Source: Desulfobacteraceae bacterium UBA2771
Lineage (GTDB): Bacteria > Desulfobacterota > Desulfobacteria > Desulfobacterales > Desulfosarcinaceae
NCBI GenBank assembly: GCA_002352605.1
Contig: DEIP01000056.1
Span: 11,435 to 21,685, forward strand
DNA length: 10,251 nt
Reading direction: 5' to 3'
The notes under the pieces are model-generated. The model was not told the DNA's origin. It was given only the letters and a program-made list of their open reading frames with translations, and searched no databases. The position numbers were made by a program, and so were the translations under genes. Positions 1-5,101 of the stretch are shown one piece after another (within the stretch, counting starts at the first letter, position 1; every line of letters starts with the position of its first letter).

Positions 1-99
1 CTCTCTCGGATCAGCCAAACCTGGGCCAAATCTGCGAAGTTATTTTTGCGCGAACCCTTACTAGCTGTCCGACTGATTGATCGGCTACTACACAATTGA
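1..99 (+). pseudogene. Possible tail of an IS21 IstB-like ATPase (remnant)
   Basis: Frame 1 is open from the window edge for 32 codons to a TGA at 97-99. The translated tail has a Trp, then a Phe about eight residues on, and ends with LLAVRLIDRLLHN. IstB helper ATPases of IS21 elements usually end with a W...F...L...DRLLHH-type block and then 10-20 more residues finishing near a SYR motif. Here the frame stops right after the HN. In another frame, TACCGT (Tyr-Arg) followed by TGA lies shortly downstream, as a frameshifted end would give. The match is from memory of the family and covers few residues. No upstream ATPase motifs can be seen because the window starts here. It could be a chance open frame. 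Confidence 0.25.
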
Positions 100-123
100 C
101 GGAATCAACAACATACCGTTGAA

Positions 124-474
124 CTACAGGCCGTATACAGAGTAAATGCCCCGCCCGACCCGTGTCATCGTTCCTTTTTTACAGGCCCGATGAACGATAT
201 TGCTGATCTGCTTTTCGGTGAGGTCTGATTTTTCTCTCAATGTCCCCACGGTGATGCCTTTTTTAAACTGTTTCATGATGGATAACACCTGATCGGTAGG
301 GGTGAGGGTCTTTCCGGTTGGAGCGATCTTTTTTTTGGCGACCCGCACCGCTTTTTTTTTCGGGACCGCCGGTTCAACGGTTTTTTCAAACGCCTTAGCC
401 ATGGTTTCGATCTCTTTGGCCAGGGTGCTTAGCTGCGTGGCAATGGATTTCAAATCATTGGTTACTTTTTTCAT
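124..474 (-). CDS. Coiled-coil, lysine-rich, winged-helix protein (116 aa)
   Basis: The start is the ATG at 474-472, preceded by a GGAGG with nine bases of spacing. The frame stays open upstream to 744, but those 90 codons are not protein-like and their first ATG lies inside a promoter -10 box. Residues 1-32 (MKKVTNDLKSIATQLSTLAK onward) form a heptad-like helix. Residues 33-50 are a Lys/Ala/Pro/Val linker with KKK runs. Residues 57-113 read as a winged helix: helices around TDQVLSIMKQF, VGTLREKSDL and EKQISNIVHRACKKG, then a wing RVGRGIYSVYG. Proteins of this design occur in Desulfobacterota as hypothetical proteins (recollection). A small DNA-binding or nucleoid-associated role is inferred. 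The gene is monocistronic as far as seen. No terminator is evident before the window edge. Confidence 0.8.
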   Translation of the reverse strand: MKKVTNDLKSIATQLSTLAKEIETMAKAFEKTVEPAVPKKKAVRVAKKKIAPTGKTLTPTDQVLSIMKQFKKGITVGTLREKSDLTEKQISNIVHRACKKGTMTRVGRGIYSVYGL

Positions 475-577
475 AACATGAGTCCTCCATGGAAATGGTG
501 TGAGATTACCTAACGCTTGGTACGATATATGTGGAGAAAAACGAGAAGCCGTTCGACAGATCGAGTGCTCATTCATT

Positions 578-591
578 CGAGCGGCCGCTCG
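578..591. repeat. 14-bp perfect palindrome
   Basis: CGAGCGGCCGCTCG reads identically on both strands, within the leader of the winged-helix gene. It could be a protein-binding site. As RNA it would fold only with a few central bases unpaired. Confidence 0.4.
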
Positions 592-739
592 GTTGGTTTC
601 TTTTCGATAACCCGGATGCCGCTTGGCTTTCGGCCAGTGTAGCCTTGCTGAACTGAGAATAATCGCGGGCAGATCAAATGTTGCCAGAAGGCGTTCGCTG
701 AGAACCGAGTGCGCTGACGCTACAACGTATTTGAAAATG

Positions 740-768
740 AGCATAATTGATCAATTGGAAAATGTCAA
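740..768 (-). promoter_or_regulatory. Sigma70-like promoter with palindromic spacer (winged-helix gene)
   Basis: On the minus strand TTGACA (768-763) is followed by a 17-base spacer and TATGCT (745-740): six of six and four of six consensus matches at ideal spacing. The spacer contains most of a perfect 12-bp palindrome, AATTGATCAATT (745-756), so a dimeric regulator bound there would block RNA polymerase. The transcript would start near 733, about 260 bases before the ATG at 474. A closer promoter cannot be excluded (TATATC-like box near 525) but has no clear -35. Confidence 0.6.
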
Positions 769-797
769 GCTGCCAGAATGTTAATAGAAATCGATCG

Positions 798-817
798 GGC
801 GGATCGTTCTATCCGCC
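798..817 (-). terminator. Hairpin downstream of the M15 peptidase gene
   Basis: GGCGGAT and ATCCGCC form a perfect 7-bp stem with a 6-base loop, about 155 bases beyond the stop of the leftward peptidase gene and just upstream of the next promoter. Only a poor T-rich stretch follows on the minus strand, so it may be a weak or factor-assisted terminator, or a protein site. Confidence 0.35.
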
Positions 818-972
818 ATATTGAATGAGAATGCAAGTACTTTATGCGCAGGGTTGGATGCAGCAAACATGAGCGATGATTCAGAACAACATTCATTGAG
901 AAATAGATGTGAAGAATTTCTGTTCGAATATTCAGGTTTCCCAACAGGTGTTCAGCCGACCGGAAACCAGCG

Positions 973-1536
973 CTACCATACTTTTATCGGACCGGTATCC
1001 AGATGAATGAAATCCGATTCGGAATAGTAGCCGACACCACCGGATTTAAGGTCTATGGCCAGTTGACGGAGGGTCGTCGTCTGGTATCCGGGGATTCGGA
1101 TATCAATGGCACGACCTTGCATATGCAGGCTTTTTCGGGCCACACCGGTGGTTATTTTTCTCAACGCCGCATTCGTACGCGGCGAGCGGTATCCCGAAAT
1201 AATGTTGATGGGAGAGTGGGGTTTTACCTGGATAACGATGTGATGAAGCAGATCCAACAAATCGGGATCCACCGGTTTGATCTCACCGGTACGATAATCA
1301 CGCATGATATGATTGATTCGGTTTACTTCATGGTGGATCAGTTTTCCGTTTGCGCGGTAGCAGGCGCGAAGCGTTTCCCCGGTGTGAATATTAAAGAAAG
1401 ACAATACGCGGGGTTCATGGCGGGCAGGAAGCACGGCGGCGATTACCGGTTGTGTGAAGGCGGTCGTCAGTACCGTTGACGTACCCATTTTCAGGAAGGT
1501 TCGCCGACTGATACGAAGCGTTAAGGCGTCTTTCAT
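973..1536 (-). CDS. Tat-exported M15/DUF882 murein peptidase (MepK/YcbK-like)
   Basis: This 187-aa protein starts with a twin-arginine signal, SRRTFLKMG (R11, R12), then a hydrophobic stretch to about residue 37 with a likely cut after the Ala-rich PVIAA or VLPA. The mature part fits the DUF882 (peptidase M15) family. ISGYRSPRTN (114-122) is the conserved Arg loop. SLHMQGRAIDI supplies zinc ligands H138 and D145, and DFIHLDTG supplies H178. The chain ends with the family's usual Trp. E. coli MepK, the best-known member, is a Tat-exported periplasmic endopeptidase of about the same length that cleaves peptidoglycan 3-3 cross-links. Substrate choice here is inferred from that. The ATG has GGGGATGG upstream. 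The gene is divergent from htpX, with a TTGACA promoter of its own. Confidence 0.88.
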   Translation of the reverse strand: MKDALTLRISRRTFLKMGTSTVLTTAFTQPVIAAVLPARHEPRVLSFFNIHTGETLRACYRANGKLIHHEVNRINHIMRDYRTGEIKPVDPDLLDLLHHIVIQVKPHSPINIISGYRSPRTNAALRKITTGVARKSLHMQGRAIDIRIPGYQTTTLRQLAIDLKSGGVGYYSESDFIHLDTGPIKVW

Positions 1537-1582
1537 CGTTAACCATCCCCTATATTGAACCCGATACCCGCTTTACGGAAAA

Positions 1583-1611
1583 ACTTTAGGGAAAATCGGT
1601 CGGCCTGTCAA
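1583..1611 (-). promoter_or_regulatory. Sigma70-like promoter of the M15 peptidase gene
   Basis: On the minus strand TTGACA (1611-1606) and TAAAGT (1588-1583) are separated by 17 bases, a full -35 match and four of six at -10. The start of transcription would fall near 1576, giving a leader of about 40 bases. Confidence 0.55.
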
Positions 1612-1737
1612 GGGAGGTTTGCGAACATCGATGCTGATGCATAAAAAAATGAAGGGGTGTGGGCATGGTCTCACGCAAGAAACGGATTAAAGCTCATTCA
1701 TGGGTTAGCGCCACCCCGGTGGGCGATACGAACCCGG

Positions 1738-1765
1738 TTGCCTTTGGGTGAAACGGCGTTATAAT
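1738..1765 (+). promoter_or_regulatory. htpX: Probable promoter of htpX
   Basis: TTGCCT (1738-1743) and a perfect TATAAT (1760-1765) are separated by 16 bases. The transcript would begin near 1772, leaving a leader of about 70 bases. E. coli htpX is a heat-shock and envelope-stress gene, but no sigma32-type CTTGAA/CCCCAT pair was recognised here. Confidence 0.55.
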
Positions 1766-1776
1766 TGAGCAGCCGT

Positions 1777-1805
1777 GAGATAACCGAATAGGGGTTCTCT
1801 TTTTA
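1777..1805 (+). promoter_or_regulatory. Terminator-like hairpin in the htpX leader
   Basis: AGA-T-AACC pairs with GGTT-C-TCT around a 7-base loop, with one T/C mismatch. The 3' arm runs straight into TTTTTAT. The hairpin lies between the promoter and the ribosome binding site, so it could act as an attenuator. The stem is weak (about seven pairs). Confidence 0.35.
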
Positions 1806-1840
1806 TATCGATAATACCAAAACCAAAGGAGAAAGCGCGA

Positions 1841-2779
1841 ATGGGCAATCAGCTTAAGACCACCCTTTTGCTGGCCGTCATGACGGCCTTCATCATGATC
1901 GTCGGCAACCTGCTGGGCGGCCGTCAGGGGATGATTATCGCCTTGGTGCTGGCCGCAGGAATGAACTTTTTCAGTTACTGGTATTCGGATAAGATCGTTC
2001 TCAAGATGTACCAGGCGCGCGAAGTCGGTCCCCAGCAGGCGCCTGAGTTGTATGAGACGGTTCAGACCCTGTCCCGCCGGGCAGACTTGCCCATGCCCAA
2101 GGTTTACATCATTCCCAAGGAAGCGCCCAATGCTTTTGCCACGGGACGGAATCCGGAAAATGCCGTGGTGGCCGTCACCCAGGGGCTGATGAATCTCATG
2201 AACCGGCAGGAGGTGACGGGGGTGCTGGCCCACGAACTGGCCCACGTGAAAAATCGGGACATATTGATCGGCACCATTGCCGCCACTATGGCCGCTGCGA
2301 TCATGATGATGGCATCCATGGCGCGCTGGTCGGCGATTTTCGGCGGCGGGCATCGGGACGATAACAACGGCGGCGGCATGGGCGCCATCGGCATGATCGC
2401 CATGTCCATCATCGCGCCCATGGCAGCCATGATCATCCAGATGGCTGTTTCTCGTTCCCGGGAATACCTGGCTGACGCCACTGGCGCTCAAATCGCCGGT
2501 AATCCCGAGGGGCTGGCACAGGCCCTTGAAAAACTGGGGGCCGACTCCCGGCGAATTCCCATGGATGCCAATCCTTCAACGGCTCACATGTTCATCGTAA
2601 ACCCCTTGTCCGGAAAAGGGCTGCAGAGCCTGTTCTCTACGCACCCGCCGGTTTCGGAACGCATCAGCCGGCTCCGTGGCATCCGGCCCCAAAGCGGGCC
2701 CTCCGCGCCCCCGCCCCCGCCGGGAGGTAATCGCCGGGAAGCGGTCGGAAAGGCGTTTTGGGATAATTTGAAAGGTTGA
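1841..2779 (+). CDS. htpX: HtpX membrane zinc metalloprotease (M48)
   Basis: This 312-aa protein fits HtpX (usually 280-300 aa), an inner-membrane protease that degrades damaged membrane proteins alongside FtsH. Two hydrophobic segments (about 5-25 and 28-47) open the chain. The cytosolic catalytic site HELAH (131-135) lies in VLAHELAHVKNRD. The third zinc ligand is E208 in SREYLADATGA. Two more hydrophobic segments (about 149-167 and 184-203) frame a glycine-rich FGGGHRDDNNGGG loop. SRRIPM, HMFIVNPL and FSTHPP are family-typical. The C-terminus has an unusual Pro run (290-294) before AFWDNLKG. The ATG is preceded by AAAGGAGA at good spacing. All catalytic residues are present, so activity is expected. 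Confidence 0.95.
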   Translation: MGNQLKTTLLLAVMTAFIMIVGNLLGGRQGMIIALVLAAGMNFFSYWYSDKIVLKMYQAREVGPQQAPELYETVQTLSRRADLPMPKVYIIPKEAPNAFATGRNPENAVVAVTQGLMNLMNRQEVTGVLAHELAHVKNRDILIGTIAATMAAAIMMMASMARWSAIFGGGHRDDNNGGGMGAIGMIAMSIIAPMAAMIIQMAVSRSREYLADATGAQIAGNPEGLAQALEKLGADSRRIPMDANPSTAHMFIVNPLSGKGLQSLFSTHPPVSERISRLRGIRPQSGPSAPPPPPGGNRREAVGKAFWDNLKG

Positions 2780-2798
2780 CGGGTTGAATGGAAGGGGT

Positions 2799-3023
2799 TT
2801 AGGGGCGGTGTGTTTTCGGCGTCTTGGAAGGGCCGTGGGTACGGCTGTTCGGGGATGCGGAATTGCCGGTCTCAGCGGCGTCGCTGCGGCACACCCGGCA
2901 GCAGTTTTCGTCGCACCACCGGCAGGCGAAGCACGTCTTGCACGGGTGCTTTTTCGGTATCCGACCGGCATCGTCCGGCAGGTAAACCTTGCCGGCCAAG
3001 CCGGGGACGTTGATCCAGGCCAT
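2799..3023 (-). CDS. Small Cys-rich protein (74 aa), possible metal-binding knuckle
   Basis: The ATG at 3023 follows GGGAGGGGGG, a very strong ribosome binding site. The protein opens MAWINVPGLAGKVYLPDD, a short beta-like segment. Residues 28-45 then hold seven cysteines (C28, C31, C34, C37, C41, C42, C45) in a CxxCxxCxxCxxxCCxxC pattern after KKHP. The rest (46-74) is polar, rich in Ser, Pro, Lys and Thr, and looks disordered. I recall similar MAWI...PG small proteins with spaced cysteines in Desulfobacterota, all without a known function. Zinc or Fe-S binding is inferred from the spacing. The gene converges on htpX with 19 bases between stops, and is divergent from the GTPase operon. The opposite frame at 2784-3068 lacks such features and is a shadow. 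Confidence 0.72.
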   Translation of the reverse strand: MAWINVPGLAGKVYLPDDAGRIPKKHPCKTCFACRWCDENCCRVCRSDAAETGNSASPNSRTHGPSKTPKTHRP

Positions 3024-3067
3024 GGCCCCCCTCCCTGTTCTGCTATTTTCGCATTACCCGTATGTTG

Positions 3068-3097
3068 ATAAGATGGGACCGGGTGGCGGCTTGTCAA
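3068..3097 (-). promoter_or_regulatory. Sigma70-like promoter of the Cys-rich gene
   Basis: On the minus strand TTGACA (3097-3092) is followed by 18 bases and TCTTAT (3073-3068), a four of six match. The start would fall near 3061, about 38 bases before the ATG. It interleaves with the start region of the rightward GTPase operon, so the two units may interfere. Confidence 0.45.
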
Positions 3098-3101
3098 CCG
3101 T

Positions 3102-3110
3102 TGTGATAAT
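3102..3110 (+). promoter_or_regulatory. Possible extended -10 promoter of the GTPase operon
   Basis: TGTGATAAT matches an extended -10 (TGn followed by GATAAT). No good -35 lies 17 bases upstream. Transcription would start near 3117, about 23 bases before the proposed TTG start. This is weak evidence. Confidence 0.3.
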
Positions 3111-3139
3111 GGTTAGTGAGGAAAGGAGATCGTTTCCAG

Positions 3140-5101
3140 TTGGACCCACTATATGCCGAAGACACCATCGACGCTGTCCAAACGCTCAGGGGCGCGGTTT
3201 CGGCCCTGGCCGACCTGATGGCCCTGGATTCACGTCCGGCCATCGAAGGGTGGCTACAGGCGGTGGACACCCGCCTGCTTCCCCGGTTGATGCCGGAATT
3301 TCCTCTGGTGGCGGCCATCTGTGGCGGCGGCTCCTCGGGTAAGTCCACCCTGTTCAACACCCTCTCCGGTGAAATGATCTCGCCCACCGGCGGCCGGGCC
3401 GGTATCAACCGGCGTATACTCATTTCGATCAACGCCTCTCACCGGGAAATCCCCGGCATCGCCACCGCCCTGTTTGAGCCCTTTGGCTGCCCACCGCAGG
3501 AGCTGGCACAAATGGATCAGCTGACCACCTTGGGTGACCCGTTGCTGCATTACGGAACGGCCCTGCCGGCGGACCTGGCGCTGGTAGACACGCCTGATTT
3601 TGATACCGGTTCGGCAGGCAATTACCAGAACCGGGCGATGGCCGAACGATCCCTTCGTGTCGCCGACGTGCTCTTCTACATCTTTACCAACGCCAACTAC
3701 AACAACCGGGACAATACTGATTTCATCGCCCGCATGCTTACCGCCGTGGGCACCCGCAAATGCTTTCTGGTCTACCGGACCGATCCCGGCTTCACCGATG
3801 GGGAGGTCATCGATCATGCCGATACGGTGGCCCGGAACCTATATGGCGGTCGGGCCGGGCAGCATGTACTGGGCGTCTACCGGGCCGAAGAAGACAACCG
3901 GGTGGCCGCTGGGCAGCGCCCCATGACCATCGTGCCGGTTGAAGCTGGCCGTCCCGGCCTCATGGATGCCCTTGCGCTGATCGATCCCCGCAAGGTGAGA
4001 AGAGAACTTCACCTTTCCATTTTCGGCGATGTGATCCAACAGGGGCGGCGGTTTCTCGACCAGGCCCTGGAATCGTCAGATCATCTGGCGCTTTACCTGG
4101 AAAGCCTGCGCGTAGTCCGGCGGCGCAGTGTTCAGGACGCCCTGGGGCATCTGCCCATGGATGCCGTGCTTCGTCGCTTTTCCGATATTTGGCGGGATGC
4201 CGACCCGTCCCATGTCAAGATTATGCGCAATACCGGGCGGGTCATAGAGACGCCGGTGCGGCTATTGATGCGGGCCGCCAAATGGGTCGGCCGCAGCAAA
4301 GCGAGCCGAAGCAAGGTGCTGGACGGCGGCGAAACGGCGGCGGCCATGGAGGCCGATCTTGTGCGGGCGGCCAACCGCCTGCGCCAGGCGGCGGTGGACC
4401 CGGCGATCAACCTGCAATTATCGCAAAACGATCCGGCGGCCGGTCTGCTCCGAGACGCGGCCCGGCGGCTGGCGGGCAAATCCGGCGTTTCGGAACAGCA
4501 AACCGGCACGGGCATGTTCCGCCTTCATGTTCCGCTTCATCCTGCCCTGGCGGAAGCGCAGGCGGCGCTTTGCAACCAGAATTGGACGGCGGTCATCGAA
4601 GAGATTCTGGGCCGACAGGAGACCCTGCTCAGCCTTACCAGCCGGCTGGAAGTCGAACTGCAACGGCTGGCCAGAGAGCGGCGCTCCCATATGACGACCG
4701 TCGACCAGATTCGGCAAACCTTTTCGGCCATGCTCAACATTATTCCCGCCACCGCTGCCGTGACCTATGTCCTGCACACCGGGGATCCTGTGGGCGCTGT
4801 GGGTATCAAGGTGAAGCTGGCCGGCCTGTTCGGTCTCAATGACCTGTATGCCCTGGTGGCCATCCCGGCCACCGCCGGGATGAAAAAAGCGGACCGGAAA
4901 CAGCTGGAATCCCTGCTGGGCCCCGTGGCCCAGGCATGGCTCACCCACAAATTGACGGCAATCGAGGCGCTGTTCGAAGAGAAAATTTCCGGATCCTTAC
5001 TCCATCAGGGACGTAAGGTAGCTGAAGATGCCGCCGGTCGGATTGCATCGATGACGAAAAGCCTGGCCCGCTGCGGCCATGCAATGGAGAAGAGACGATG
5101 A
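3140..5101 (+). CDS. Dynamin-like membrane GTPase, first of a tandem pair (653 aa)
   Basis: The TTG at 3140 is the preferred start: AAAGGAGAT ends nine bases before it. The frame could open at the GTG at 3116, but that would put this ribosome binding site inside the gene. Numbered from the TTG, residues 1-55 are helical. The P-loop GGGSSGKST spans 62-70 (K68), followed by LFNTLSG. G3 is DTPDFD (150-155). The expected N/TKxD is replaced by VYRTD (211-215). A long helical stalk follows (about 290-530). Two hydrophobic stretches lie near 531-552 and 565-588, a likely membrane-inserting region. This P-loop/stalk/late-hydrophobic plan is that of bacterial dynamin-like proteins, which bind and remodel membranes, though the subfamily is not assigned. 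The next gene overlaps by ATGA, so the two are probably co-translated. Confidence 0.78.
   Translation: MDPLYAEDTIDAVQTLRGAVSALADLMALDSRPAIEGWLQAVDTRLLPRLMPEFPLVAAICGGGSSGKSTLFNTLSGEMISPTGGRAGINRRILISINASHREIPGIATALFEPFGCPPQELAQMDQLTTLGDPLLHYGTALPADLALVDTPDFDTGSAGNYQNRAMAERSLRVADVLFYIFTNANYNNRDNTDFIARMLTAVGTRKCFLVYRTDPGFTDGEVIDHADTVARNLYGGRAGQHVLGVYRAEEDNRVAAGQRPMTIVPVEAGRPGLMDALALIDPRKVRRELHLSIFGDVIQQGRRFLDQALESSDHLALYLESLRVVRRRSVQDALGHLPMDAVLRRFSDIWRDADPSHVKIMRNTGRVIETPVRLLMRAAKWVGRSKASRSKVLDGGETAAAMEADLVRAANRLRQAAVDPAINLQLSQNDPAAGLLRDAARRLAGKSGVSEQQTGTGMFRLHVPLHPALAEAQAALCNQNWTAVIEEILGRQETLLSLTSRLEVELQRLARERRSHMTTVDQIRQTFSAMLNIIPATAAVTYVLHTGDPVGAVGIKVKLAGLFGLNDLYALVAIPATAGMKKADRKQLESLLGPVAQAWLTHKLTAIEALFEEKISGSLLHQGRKVAEDAAGRIASMTKSLARCGHAMEKRR

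Larger units (their letters stand above)
475..972. other. Intergenic stretch holding promoter, palindromes and long leader
   Basis: This 498-base gap separates two leftward genes. It contains a sigma70-like promoter at 740-768, a 7-bp hairpin at 798-817, a 14-bp palindrome at 578-591, and about 260 bases of apparent untranslated leader for the winged-helix gene. Its base composition is more AT-rich towards 740-960. The short frame at 821-1006 on the + strand starts with TTG, has no ribosome binding site and is unlikely to be a gene. Confidence 0.6.
1537..1840. other. Divergent promoter region between M15 peptidase and htpX
   Basis: This 304-base gap contains a leftward promoter (1583-1611), a rightward promoter (1738-1765) and a terminator-like hairpin in the htpX leader (1777-1805). 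The middle, 1612-1737, holds no convincing gene. A 19-codon frame from the ATG at 1631 has a GGGAGG but with 13 bases of spacing, and it is not reported as a gene. Confidence 0.6.

Noticed and set aside
60..130. tRNA-like TAGTTCAACGGTA on the minus strand
   Set aside because: Resembles a D-arm, but no matching acceptor, anticodon or T-arm (GGTTCRANTCC) follows.
475..744. In-frame upstream extension of the winged-helix gene (90 extra codons)
   Set aside because: Its ATG overlaps the -10 box, there is no ribosome binding site, and the sequence is not protein-like. The start at 474 has a good one.
821..1006. 61-codon frame on the + strand
   Set aside because: TTG start without a ribosome binding site, no recognisable motif, and overlap with the end of the M15 peptidase gene.
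1003..1479. 158-codon frame on the + strand
   Set aside because: Opposite-strand shadow of the M15 peptidase, whose motifs are clear.
1631..1690. 19-codon frame upstream of htpX
   Set aside because: The GGGAGG is 13 bases from the ATG and the frame lies upstream of the htpX promoter, with no motif.
2784..3068. 94-codon + strand frame over the Cys-rich gene
   Set aside because: Starts right after htpX but is Ala/Gly/Val/Arg-rich without motifs. The minus-strand gene has a better ribosome binding site and a patterned Cys cluster.
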